From assembly GCA_036570145.1 (NCBI GenBank), contig DATCPJ010000232.1, forward strand, positions 1 through 13,732: a stretch of DNA of 13,732 bases. Direction: 5' to 3'. This document shows, piece by piece, positions 1 to 6,910 of the stretch (within the stretch, counting starts at the first letter, position 1; each line of letters starts with the position of its first letter). This stretch comes from UBA6019 sp036570145. Lineage in GTDB: Bacteria > Chloroflexota > Dormibacteria > Dormibacterales > Dormibacteraceae. The notes under the pieces were generated by a model, which saw only the letters and a program-made list of their open reading frames with translations, searched no databases and had not been told where the DNA came from. The translations under genes were made by a program, and so were the position numbers.

Positions 1-404
1 GTCTGCCGGTAGCAGGCGAAGGCGGGCTCCGGCCGGCCGCCGATCCGCGGCACTGCCGCGTCATGGCCCTCGCTGAGCTCGATCAGCTGCCGGGCCAGCT
101 CGGACGTGGCCCGCGGCATGTCGCAGGCGAGTGCGACCATGACCTCGTTCGTCGCGGCCGCGAGCCCGGCCTCGATACCGGCGAGCGGCCCGAGATGGCC
201 GGCGCGGCGATCGCGGACCATCCGCATCCCCTTCGGCACCAGCTGCGGGTCGTTGGCGGAGACGAGGACCTCGGCAAAGCTCTCCGACAGCCGTGCCGCG
301 AGCCATTCGACCAAGGTGGTCGCCCCCACCGGCAGGAGCGCCTTGGGCTGACCCATCCGCTTGCTCTCCCCGCCCGCCAGCAGGAGGAGCGTCGCCTTCA
401 GCAC
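1..404 (-). CDS. mobA: MobA-like molybdenum cofactor nucleotidyltransferase (3' end cut off by the window)
   Basis: Predicted to attach a nucleotide (GMP in MobA, CMP in the related MocA) to molybdopterin in the cytoplasm, maturing the cofactor for molybdoenzymes. About 134 residues are visible. The N-terminal nucleotide-binding signature LAGGESKRMGQPKALLP lies at residues 9-25, followed by GPLAGIEAGL, the metal/nucleotide motif ACDMP, and a PRIGGRPEPAFACYR segment typical of MobA. The GTG at 404-402 is chosen because the first beta strand of the fold (LKATLLLLAGG) starts right there and no start codon is seen just upstream in frame. The GQPKALL stretch also resembles MocA/PucB, which serve xanthine dehydrogenases, so the choice of GTP or CTP is open. 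The gene is divergent from the amidohydrolase, with only 20 bp between the two start codons. Family assignment is secure; subfamily is less so. Confidence 0.88.
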   Translation of the reverse strand, partial: MLKATLLLLAGGESKRMGQPKALLPVGATTLVEWLAARLSESFAEVLVSANDPQLVPKGMRMVRDRRAGHLGPLAGIEAGLAAATNEVMVALACDMPRATSELARQLIELSEGHDAAVPRIGGRPEPAFACYRQ

Positions 405-410
405 GCCTCG

Positions 411-416
411 TATGAT
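411..416 (+). promoter_or_regulatory. Candidate -10 element for the amidohydrolase gene (leaderless start)
   Basis: TATGAT, one base from the TATAAT consensus, ends 8 nt before the GTG start at 425. Transcription would then begin at or next to the start codon, giving a leaderless mRNA. No convincing -35 hexamer is seen 16-18 bp upstream, and no strong Shine-Dalgarno precedes the GTG. This is inference from sequence alone. Confidence 0.38.
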
Positions 417-424
417 CCCAAGAA

Positions 425-1267
425 GTGAGAGCGATCGATTTCCACGTCCACCTACCCACGCCGGAGTGGCTGGACGTCAGCCTCGAAGGCTACGTCGAGG
501 CCGCTGAGCGGTACTTCCACTCCAAGGTCGCCCGGAACACCCTCGAAGGCCTTGCCCGCGAATACTCGGACCTCGACCTGAAGGCCGTCCTGCTGGCCTG
601 GGACGCGGAAACCGCGACCCACCGGCCACGGCTTTCGAACGAGTTCGTGGCCCAGGCCGTGAAGGACTACCCGGAGGTGTTCATCGGCTTCGCCAGCGTC
701 GACCCGCACAAGGGTGAGCGGGCGGTGCGCGAGCTCGAGACGGCGGCCGAGCTCGGCCTTGTCGGGGGCAAGTTCCACCCCTCGATCCAGGCCTTCGACC
801 CCACCGACGAGACCTACTGGCCGGTCTTCGCCAAGTGCGCCGAGCTTCGCTTTCCCTGCGTCTTCCATACCGGGACGAGCGGCATCGGCGGCGGGACGCC
901 GGGCGGCCAGGGCATCCGGATCGACCTCTGCCGGCCGATCCTGCTCGACAAGCTGGCCGCCGCCTTCCCCGACCTGACGATCATCGCCGCCCACATGGGC
1001 TGGCCCTGGCACGTGGAGCTGCTGGCGATGGCGATGCACAAGACGAACGTGTGGATCGACACGTCCGGCTGGGCGCCCAAGTACATCCCGCCGGAGGTGA
1101 TCCGAGAGCTGAAGACGCGCCTCCAGGACCAGTTCCTGTTCGGCAGCGATTATCCATTCATCCAGCCGGAACGCTGCCTCGAGGAGCTGGCCGGCCTGGA
1201 GATCCCTCAACCGGTCATGGACAAGCTCCTCTTCGGCAACGCCACCCGACTGCTGGGACTGCGGTAG
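425..1267 (+). CDS. Metal-dependent amidohydrolase, ACMSD-like (amidohydrolase_2) family
   Basis: A 280-aa TIM-barrel hydrolase or decarboxylase. The family includes ACMSD, 6-methylsalicylate and gamma-resorcylate decarboxylases and 4-oxalomesaconate hydratase-like enzymes. Visible metal-site residues are the N-terminal HVH (H7 and H9 in IDFHVHLP), H148 in FHTGTSG, H190 in AAHMGWPWH and D242 in FGSDYPF. GGKFHPSIQAFDP contributes K116 and H118. Length and motif order are complete for the family. The GTG at 425 is the natural start because the first barrel strand with the HxH motif follows at once. The gene is divergent from mobA. Its 3' end overlaps the last tadE-like gene tail-to-tail by 61 bp, so it has no terminator of its own before that gene. 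The substrate cannot be deduced; nearby molybdenum hydroxylase genes hint at (hetero)aromatic breakdown, but weakly. Confidence 0.85.
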   Translation: MRAIDFHVHLPTPEWLDVSLEGYVEAAERYFHSKVARNTLEGLAREYSDLDLKAVLLAWDAETATHRPRLSNEFVAQAVKDYPEVFIGFASVDPHKGERAVRELETAAELGLVGGKFHPSIQAFDPTDETYWPVFAKCAELRFPCVFHTGTSGIGGGTPGGQGIRIDLCRPILLDKLAAAFPDLTIIAAHMGWPWHVELLAMAMHKTNVWIDTSGWAPKYIPPEVIRELKTRLQDQFLFGSDYPFIQPERCLEELAGLEIPQPVMDKLLFGNATRLLGLR

Positions 1268-1671
1268 CCGGCCGTCAACCGCGCCGTCGCCACCGAGGCG
1301 AGCCTGACGTCGCCGGTCTGGAGGATCCCGCCAAACGCCAGCGGGACCTCGTCGTGAGCCCTCACCGTGACCGAGCGCTCGCCTACGGTCACCTCCCCAA
1401 GGCGCGCGTTCGAGTCCTGCGCGGCCAGCGATGCACGGGCGATCCGGGTCGCGTTCGCCGGGTCGAGCCGGAGAACCCCGCTGGATCGGAGGGCACTGAC
1501 GTCGAGGGCCTGCGTGGCATCCTCGGCCGCTCTCGCGACCGCGGCCTGGAGCAGCGAAGCCCGGGTGGCGAGAAGGGTGGCCTCGACGGCATAGCCGGCG
1601 ACGGGAACCAGCACCAGGGGCACGAAAAGCGCGAGAGCGACCAGCGTCTGGGCTGCCTGGGACCGGTTCAT
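1207..1671 (-). CDS. TadE/TadG-like membrane protein, last gene of the tad operon
   Basis: A 154-aa protein with one N-terminal hydrophobic segment (about residues 8-30) after a short MNRSQA leader, then a predicted extracytoplasmic domain rich in Ala, Arg and short beta-prone stretches. The size, topology and place as the third consecutive such gene fit a TadE/TadG-like minor pseudopilin or pilus-assembly protein. Unlike its two upstream neighbours it has no G-x-x-x-x-E processing motif: the leader is NRSQAAQTL, with no Glu at +5. It may therefore stay as an uncleaved membrane protein or have diverged. The ATG overlaps the upstream stop as ATGA, so translation is probably coupled. The last ~20 residues are polar and overlap the convergent amidohydrolase gene, so the true tail may have been extended by loss of an earlier stop. 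Confidence 0.68.
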   Translation of the reverse strand: MNRSQAAQTLVALALFVPLVLVPVAGYAVEATLLATRASLLQAAVARAAEDATQALDVSALRSSGVLRLDPANATRIARASLAAQDSNARLGEVTVGERSVTVRAHDEVPLAFGGILQTGDVRLASVATARLTAGYRSPSSRVALPKRSLSMTG

Positions 1672-2075
1672 GGGCCGGCGGGCCGGGAGCGCCAGTCCTC
1701 GACCCGTGCGGAGGCGGTCGAGAAAAGCCTCCAGCCGAGGGCGAGCGCTGGGATCCCGCTGAAGCCGAGGCTGACGTCGGCGTGGGCCGAGGCGGTGACC
1801 GTCCCCCCACGCTGGAAGTCCCCGATACCGACGGTGACGGTCACCGAGCGGTCGAGTCCGTAGCCCACGGAAACGGCGTCGAAGGCGGCCTTCCCGGCCG
1901 CCGCCGCGCTGGCGGCGGACGGCGCTCGGGCGGCCGCCGCAGCGGCGGCCGCGGTCGCCGCGTCGAGGCCGGAACGGTAGAGAGCGAGCCGGACGAACTG
2001 GGCCGCGCCCAGCACCAGGAGAAGGAGCAGGGGAAGCGACACCGCAAGCTCGACCAGCGCCTGGCCGCGTCGCAT
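1668..2075 (-). CDS. tadE: TadE-like minor pseudopilin
   Basis: A 135-aa protein starting MRRGQALVELAVSLPLLLLL. It has a short basic leader, Gly4 before the likely prepilin-peptidase cut, Glu9 at the +5 position of the mature protein, and one hydrophobic helix to about residue 26. This is the classic TadE-type pseudopilin N-terminus. The middle is strikingly alanine-rich (about residues 35-62), and the C-terminal part looks beta-rich. The ATG at 2075 shares its A with the TGA of the upstream gene (TGATG), and its own stop overlaps the next start (ATGA). It is thus locked into the operon by coupled translation. Longer in-frame extensions upstream would run through the preceding tadE-like gene and are rejected. 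A role in pilus assembly at the membrane follows from family knowledge. Confidence 0.8.
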   Translation of the reverse strand: MRRGQALVELAVSLPLLLLLVLGAAQFVRLALYRSGLDAATAAAAAAAARAPSAASAAAAGKAAFDAVSVGYGLDRSVTVTVGIGDFQRGGTVTASAHADVSLGFSGIPALALGWRLFSTASARVEDWRSRPAGP

Positions 2076-2488
2076 CAGCGGAACGTCTCCCGGGCAAGAG
2101 CCACATCGGCGCCGAGCGGCAGTCCGCCTGAGCCGGGCAGGAGTGGCAGCAATGCCGGGGCAGACCCGCCGACGCGAACCTCGACCGTCGCCGCCGACCA
2201 GGTGACACAGACCCAGACCGGTGGCGGCGCCCCGGCGGAGGAAGGGCACCAAGCACCCGCAGTCGTGCCGACCAGGACCGGGCGGAGCGAGGCGATCGCC
2301 GCGGCCCGAGCGAGCGCCGCCGTTCCGCCCGCGGAGGTGCCGGCCCGGGCACCCGCGAGAGCGGCCTGTTTGGCCGCGAAGGCCTCCGAGCCCCAAACCG
2401 CCAGCTGGACCGAGCCCACCACGAGCAGCAGCGCGACGGGCCAGGCGATGGCGAACTCGAGCAGCGCGCTCCCGCGGTTCCGGAGCAT
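2075..2488 (-). CDS. tadE: TadE-like minor pseudopilin, first of three
   Basis: A 137-aa protein with the N-terminus MLRNRGSALLEFAIAWPVALLLVV. Gly6-Ser7 is the likely cleavage site and Glu11 falls at +5 of the mature chain, the signature of TadE-type class III pseudopilins. It is followed by one transmembrane helix (about residues 12-32). The mature domain is Ala/Gly-rich and holds two cysteines, C81 and C94, that could form a disulfide outside the membrane. It starts immediately after the tadC stop (TGAATG) and its stop shares a base with the next ATG. It probably works with the other TadE-like proteins as a minor subunit or assembly factor. Processing would need a prepilin peptidase, which is not encoded in this window. 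Confidence 0.82.
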   Translation of the reverse strand: MLRNRGSALLEFAIAWPVALLLVVGSVQLAVWGSEAFAAKQAALAGARAGTSAGGTAALARAAAIASLRPVLVGTTAGAWCPSSAGAPPPVWVCVTWSAATVEVRVGGSAPALLPLLPGSGGLPLGADVALARETFR

Positions 2489-3361
2489 TCAGCGAAGGCT
2501 CCGCGTCAGGACGGCGACGGCCGGGAACAAAAGAATCGCCATGAACGGGAGCAGCACGCCGACCGCAGCCGGCACCAGGACACGGTTGAGCGCGCCGCGG
2601 CTGACCTGGATGACGTGCCGCCGGCGTGCGCGCCGCAGGTCCGCGGCGAGCGCACGGATCCCCTGGCCGACGCCCGACCCGTAGTCACGGCTCAGGCCGA
2701 GGATCATCGCCATCGAGTGGAGCGCGGGCAGCTCGAGCCGGTCGCCGAGCATCGCGAGCCTGCCGTCGAAGGAGGCCGACCCGGCCACGCGGGAGCCGAT
2801 CAGCTGGGCGCGCATCGCCACCGACAGCTCGGATCGGGCACGTCCCAGTACGGCCTCGAGGGCCAGCATCGGCGGGGCGCCTGCACTCAGCTCGAGGCTG
2901 ACCAGCTCGAGGATGGGCCCCAGCTGGCCGAGGAGCAGCTCGCGCCTGGCCCGGGCCGCCCGGGCAAGCCGGTGGGCGAGCAGCGCGACCACCGCAACGC
3001 TGGTGGCAGCGCCCGCGGCCAGCCCGCTCGGCGGGTCGCTGAGCACCGTCACAGCAACCGCAGCCAGGGCGCCGCCCCCGAGCGCCGCGAGCGCGGCCAA
3101 CCCGGCTGCCACCTCGGGCGGTTCAGCCCTGCCGGCCTGCTCCAGGCGGGCCGCCAGCCGGCCACGGAGCGACCGATACGGAAGGCTGGCGCGCACAGTT
3201 CGGACGAGATCAGCGACCGAGCGATCGGGTCCCGTGCCGTCCCGCCGCGACAACCATTCCCGCGCGCCTGGCGTGCGCGCCGGTGCCAGGATCGCGACGC
3301 CCACCACGGCGCCGCAGCCGCCAGCAGCGGCTGCCAGGGCGAGGGGGAGCGGATCAACCAT
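2489..3361 (-). CDS. tadC: TadC, inner-membrane platform protein (type II secretion F family)
   Basis: A 290-aa integral membrane protein with hydrophobic segments at about residues 5-26, 85-130 (two helices) and 260-285. Between them lies a helical cytoplasmic T2SSF domain (LGQLGPILELVSLELSAG, then the GLSRDYGSGVGQGIRALA region). The segment ADLRRARRRHVIQV before the last helices is typical of TadC. With TadB it forms the platform driven by the TadA ATPase during pilus assembly. The ATG at 3361 overlaps the tadB stop by 8 nt; a TTG two codons upstream (3367) is a possible alternative start. The next gene begins directly after the stop. Identity rests on topology, domain and operon position immediately after tadB. 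Confidence 0.85.
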   Translation of the reverse strand: MVDPLPLALAAAAGGCGAVVGVAILAPARTPGAREWLSRRDGTGPDRSVADLVRTVRASLPYRSLRGRLAARLEQAGRAEPPEVAAGLAALAALGGGALAAVAVTVLSDPPSGLAAGAATSVAVVALLAHRLARAARARRELLLGQLGPILELVSLELSAGAPPMLALEAVLGRARSELSVAMRAQLIGSRVAGSASFDGRLAMLGDRLELPALHSMAMILGLSRDYGSGVGQGIRALAADLRRARRRHVIQVSRGALNRVLVPAAVGVLLPFMAILLFPAVAVLTRSLR

Positions 3362-4235
3362 CGGCAAGCACCAGGCGAGGCTCCTCGGGCAGGCGCAGCC
3401 AGCGGCGGATCACAAGGTGCGCGCCGCCCATGACGGCAAACATCGCCGCGAGGAAGAGCTCTCCCGGGAGGGTCCGGTAGACGTCGAGGTAGGGCGACCC
3501 GAGCAGGCACATTACGGCCAGGAAGGCAAGCGGCAGGCAGAGGATCAAGGTCGACGCCGACCGCGCCTGGGCCTGCAGGGCCGAGGCCTCACGCTCGACC
3601 TCGTGGACGGCGGTGACCGACTCCTCCAGCTCTCGGAAGAGCGGGCCCAGCTCGCCGCCGCCCGGCCGCTGGACGAGGACGGCCGCCGCGAGCAGGTCGA
3701 ACACCGGCTCCCCGATGCGCACGCGCGCGAGCGCCCAGGATGCCGGCCGGGCTCCGCCTGCCACGAGCGCCTGGAACTCGCGGCGGAGCGGCCTCGGACC
3801 CCGCTCAGCAAGGATCGCAAGCGCGGCCGTGACCCCCACGGCTCCCGTCTCGAGGAGCTGCCGGAGGGTGCGGACCGACGCCACGACGGCATCCTGGCGC
3901 TCCTGGCGGAGAGCGGTCGAACGCAAGCCCAGGGCAGCCAGCAGGACGCCAAGGCTGAGCCCGCCCGAAGCCAGCGCCAGCGCGGGCATGCCGGTCAGCA
4001 GGTAGCCCAGCGCGACCGCGCCGCCGGTGACCAGCAGCTCGACGGCGACCATCCCGGCGGCGCCGAGTGCGATCCCCGACGCGACCGCCCGCTTCGCCTC
4101 CCGGGCCGCAAGGCGACGCAGCAGCTCGGCGGCGAGTCCCGCCAGAGCCGCGACGCCCGGTGGCGTGCCGCCCAGCGCGAAGATGGCGATGGCGGCCGCG
4201 GCCCCGGCGACGAGTGCCGCCCCGGTCTCAGCCAT
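3354..4235 (-). CDS. tadB: TadB, inner-membrane platform protein (type II secretion F family)
   Basis: A 293-aa protein with N-terminal hydrophobic helices (about residues 5-22 and 52-100), a central cytoplasmic T2SSF domain (from RQERQDAVVASVRTLRQLLETG to about residue 230) and a pair of C-terminal helices (about 232-252 and 262-285). The segment GEPVFDLLAAAVLVQRPGGGELGPLF matches the usual helical core of TadB. It works with TadC as the membrane platform of the Tad pilus. The ATG at 4235 overlaps the tadA stop by 8 nt, which fits the operon's coupling pattern. An in-frame extension to 4400 would run through tadA and its N-terminus looks random, so it is rejected. The length is normal for the family. 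Confidence 0.85.
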   Translation of the reverse strand: MAETGAALVAGAAAAIAIFALGGTPPGVAALAGLAAELLRRLAAREAKRAVASGIALGAAGMVAVELLVTGGAVALGYLLTGMPALALASGGLSLGVLLAALGLRSTALRQERQDAVVASVRTLRQLLETGAVGVTAALAILAERGPRPLRREFQALVAGGARPASWALARVRIGEPVFDLLAAAVLVQRPGGGELGPLFRELEESVTAVHEVEREASALQAQARSASTLILCLPLAFLAVMCLLGSPYLDVYRTLPGELFLAAMFAVMGGAHLVIRRWLRLPEEPRLVLADG

Positions 4236-5493
4236 CGACCCGTTCCGAGGGTGAGCGGGGCTGGAACCCGCCCGCCTCGAGCCTGGCCTGGACTCGGGAG
4301 GGCAGGTCACGAAAGGCGCCCAGGTCCTCGACCACCGGCTGGCCTCCCTCTGCCTCCACCACGACTCCGATCGACCGCAGCCGCCGCCGCCGGACACCAT
4401 CCGCGGAGCTGACGTCGAGGTGCAGGACGAGGTCGATGGCCCGGCCGATCTCGGTCGAGAGTGCTTCCGGCCGGGGAGCGGCCGGGTTGCGGAGAGCGAG
4501 CCGGGCCAGCCGCGGCAGGGTGTCGCGCGGGCTGTCGGAGTGGATCGTGCAGATCGATCCCGGATGCCCGGTGTTCATCGCGTCGAGAAGGTCGAGCGCT
4601 TCGGCGCCGCGGACTTCGCCGATGACGATCCGGTCGGGCGACATCCGCAAAGCTTCATGAACAAGGAGCGGGATCCCGATCGCGCCGCGTCCCTCGACGT
4701 TGGCCGGCCGCCCTTCCAGCGAGACGCAGTCGGGCAGCTCGCGCCAGAGGTGGAGCTCGGCCTGGTCCTCGATGGTCACGAGCCGCTCGGCGGGAGGGAT
4801 GAGGCGGCAGAGGGTCCGCACGAAGGTGGTCTTCCCGCTGCCGGTGCCACCCGCCACCAGAACGTTGAGACGGCCGCGGACCATCGCCTCCAGGAAGGGG
4901 ATCGCCGATTGGCGCAGGAAGCCCGCGGCAGCGAGATCGGCAAGCTCCCGAAACCGCGACGGCAGGTGCCGGCGGATCGTCACCGCGAGGGGCCGGGCAG
5001 GCGGCGACAACGCCGCGTGGAGGCGGCTGCCATCGGGCAGCGTGAGCGTGACCATCGGGCTGGAGCGGTCGAGCCGGGCGCTGCCCGCGCCGTCCGTGTA
5101 CCAGTGGACGAGGTCGACCAGCGCATCCTCGCTGGCGAAGGGCGGGGCCACCTCGTGCCGGCATCCCTCCCGGAGCACGAAGGCCGAACGGGTGCCGTTG
5201 ATCCGCACCTCCTCGACCAACGGGTCGGCCAGGTGCTCCGCCAGCGGGCCAAGCGGGGTCACGGCTCCGAACACCCGCCGCCACATCGCGGCCGACTCGT
5301 CGCGGTCGGCCGCGACGCCCGCCAGTCGGTGCTCCTCAGCGACGACCCGACCCACCATGCCGTAGACCCACTCCTGGTCCTCCAACCCGATCCGAGTGGA
5401 GCTCCGCTCGCCCAATCGCTGGGCGAGCTGCAGCTCGACCGACCGCAGCACACGCTGCTCGACGCTCAACCTGTCGGTGAGGTTTACGGCCAT
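4228..5493 (-). CDS. tadA: TadA/CpaF-type secretion ATPase of the Tad pilus
   Basis: A 421-aa cytoplasmic hexameric ATPase (VirB11/CpaF type) that powers pilin assembly. The N-terminal domain (about residues 1-200) includes LADPLVEEVRINGT, the usual CpaF entry motif. The catalytic part carries the Walker A GGTGSGKTT (K221), the Asp/His-box regions TIEDQAEL and CTIHSDS, and the Walker B region RIVIGEVRGAEALDLLDAMNTGH (E293). All catalytic elements look intact. The ATG at 5493 overlaps the upstream cpaE-like stop by 10 nt and has a purine-rich GCGAAAG just before it. An in-frame start at 5532 would add a basic 13-aa tail and is less likely. The gene sits between the ParA-like gene and tadB, the normal Tad order. 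Confidence 0.95.
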   Translation of the reverse strand: MAVNLTDRLSVEQRVLRSVELQLAQRLGERSSTRIGLEDQEWVYGMVGRVVAEEHRLAGVAADRDESAAMWRRVFGAVTPLGPLAEHLADPLVEEVRINGTRSAFVLREGCRHEVAPPFASEDALVDLVHWYTDGAGSARLDRSSPMVTLTLPDGSRLHAALSPPARPLAVTIRRHLPSRFRELADLAAAGFLRQSAIPFLEAMVRGRLNVLVAGGTGSGKTTFVRTLCRLIPPAERLVTIEDQAELHLWRELPDCVSLEGRPANVEGRGAIGIPLLVHEALRMSPDRIVIGEVRGAEALDLLDAMNTGHPGSICTIHSDSPRDTLPRLARLALRNPAAPRPEALSTEIGRAIDLVLHLDVSSADGVRRRRLRSIGVVVEAEGGQPVVEDLGAFRDLPSRVQARLEAGGFQPRSPSERVDG

Positions 5494-6209
5494 CTTTCGC
5501 CGCCCCCGCCGACCACGTCGGGATGGACACACCGGGCAAGCTCGGCGAACTGCCGCCGGAACTCGCGCGCACGATGCGGCGTGGCGCAGCGGCGCGACGC
5601 GTCGCGGACCGCGCGAGGGTTTTCCGACATCCGCACCAGGAGCGGCAGCCGGTGCCGCTCGGCCAGCACGACGCCCGCGTCAGCCAGCCGGTCCGGACCG
5701 AGGCGGTTGAGCACGATGCCGGCGCTCACCCGAGGCAGCGAATCGCCGGAGAGCGCCCGGTCGGCACGCTCGAAACCGCTCCGATCGGGTGCGACCACCC
5801 AGATCAACCAATCGGCCGCCGCCACCAGCTCACGCTGCAACCGGCTCGGCGAGTGCCCGATGTCGGCGACGATCGCCGAGTAGCGACCCCGTGCCACCTC
5901 CGCCAGCTGACGGCCGTCCACGGCGCGATCGGGACCGCTGAGGTCGAGGCAGGAGAGGCCGGGACCGGACGCGACGGTTGCGCTCACGACGGCCGCCTCG
6001 GTGACCGGGCCCAGCCCCACGAGCGGCGCCGCTCCCCCGCCGCGTACGAGGTCGAGCGAGGCGCCGAGCGACCCGTCCTCGGCGTCGGCGTCGACCAGCA
6101 GCGTCTCCAGCCGAGCTTCGGCCAGCCTCCCGGCGAGCCCGAGCGCGACGAAGCTGCAGCCCGGGCTGCCCTTTGCGGATGCCACCACGACGAGGCGGGT
6201 GCGCGTCAA
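5484..6209 (-). CDS. cpaE: CpaE/TadZ-like ParA/MinD-family protein with a degenerate Walker A
   Basis: A 241-aa P-loop protein that should position or help assemble the Tad machine. It begins TRTRLVVVASAKGSPGCSF. The ParA signature lysine (K13) is kept, but the P-loop lysine of KGGxGK(S/T) is replaced by C18. The DAD motif after strand 2 (VDADAEDGSLG, D40/D42) and a Walker-B-like strand (IVADIGHSP, D116) are still present. The usual N-terminal receiver domain of long CpaE proteins is missing, leaving only the ATPase-like domain. The start is TTG at 6209: it overlaps the cpaB stop (TTGA) and has GGTGGG a few bases upstream, though GTG codons a few residues in are possible. The stop overlaps the tadA start. 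Nucleotide hydrolysis is doubtful. Confidence 0.78.
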   Translation of the reverse strand: MTRTRLVVVASAKGSPGCSFVALGLAGRLAEARLETLLVDADAEDGSLGASLDLVRGGGAAPLVGLGPVTEAAVVSATVASGPGLSCLDLSGPDRAVDGRQLAEVARGRYSAIVADIGHSPSRLQRELVAAADWLIWVVAPDRSGFERADRALSGDSLPRVSAGIVLNRLGPDRLADAGVVLAERHRLPLLVRMSENPRAVRDASRRCATPHRAREFRRQFAELARCVHPDVVGGGGERWP

Positions 6210-6826
6210 TTGCCCACCGCCGCGAGGGCCTGTTCGGCCGAGGTGATCGGCGCCGCGCCGGCCGGAGGCGCCGGCGCTGCCGTGAGCACGGCGGCCAGCC
6301 GAAGGGCGCCGCTGGCGTAGACGAAGGCCTCCTCCTGCCGGCTCTGGACCAGGAGGACCAACCCGTCGGCGTTGGCCGCCGCGACCCGGACCGACCAGGC
6401 GAAGGGCTGGACGCTCAGCCGGTCGCCGCTCCCGACCAGCGCGAAGAGGTCGACGCGGTCGCCGGCATGCACCGGAGGCAGGTCCTTGATCGGAACCGCC
6501 ACGAGCGAATCGGCGGCTGCCGACCCGGCCGGCTCGAGATCGCCCCGCTGCAGCAGCTGGCCGGCGCTGAGCTGATGGCGGGCGCGCCAACCGACGACGC
6601 GAGATGGATCGTCGGCCGCGACCAGACCCGCCGCCTGGGCGGGGTCGAGCGCGGCCTGGACGGGCTGCAGCGCATCGGCGGTGAGAGACGCGCCCGCGGG
6701 AATGTCGCGCCTCACGGCAAAGACGGAGCGGGCGCCGGAGACCGACGTCGAGTAGACGAACAAGCCCACGCTGACGGCGACCCCGACGGCAAGGGCAAGG
6801 GCGGCGACGGCAATCCTTCGAAACAT
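6206..6826 (-). CDS. cpaB: CpaB/RcpC-like SAF-domain protein, first gene of the tad operon
   Basis: A 206-aa protein with an N-terminal signal-anchor helix (about residues 4-27, FRRIAVAALALAVGVAVSV) followed by a SAF domain. The domain is marked by VFAVRRDIPAGASLTADALQPVQ, then LSAGQLLQRGDL and VAVPIKDLPPVHAGDRVDLFAL, typical of CpaB/RcpC in Flp pilus loci. It is probably anchored in the membrane with the SAF domain outside, binding the cell wall or stabilising the pilus channel. The ATG at 6826 opens the signal anchor and is preferred, but there is no strong Shine-Dalgarno before it; an in-frame TTG lies 13 codons upstream. It leads the operon, and its stop overlaps the TTG start of the next gene. 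It is divergent from the 188-aa gene across an AT-rich island. Confidence 0.82.
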   Translation of the reverse strand: MFRRIAVAALALAVGVAVSVGLFVYSTSVSGARSVFAVRRDIPAGASLTADALQPVQAALDPAQAAGLVAADDPSRVVGWRARHQLSAGQLLQRGDLEPAGSAAADSLVAVPIKDLPPVHAGDRVDLFALVGSGDRLSVQPFAWSVRVAAANADGLVLLVQSRQEEAFVYASGALRLAAVLTAAPAPPAGAAPITSAEQALAAVGN

Positions 6827-6910
6827 GTCGGGGCCGAGCCTGAGCCGACGCCGGGCAATATCCAACCCAGCCTGTAAAGAGCGCCACCGCTCCTCACGCG
6901 TCGATGCTTT

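Noticed and set aside
452..1810. A 452-codon minus-strand frame across the amidohydrolase gene and the last tadE-like gene
   Set aside because: It conflicts with both the HVH amidohydrolase and the coupled tad gene chain. Its translation is low-complexity Arg/Gly/Pro/Ala with no motif.
1893..1985. GCC/GCG-type repeats that look like a simple-sequence tract
   Set aside because: They encode the alanine-rich part of a TadE-like protein; the units are irregular and no true tandem array is present.
2913..4412. A 499-codon plus-strand frame opposite tadB and tadC
   Set aside because: It is antisense to two genes with clear membrane topology and operon overlaps, and its translation is Arg/Ala/Ser-rich and motif-free.
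4420..5883. A 487-codon plus-strand frame opposite tadA
   Set aside because: The minus strand carries an intact Walker A/Walker B ATPase; the plus frame is a shadow without motifs.
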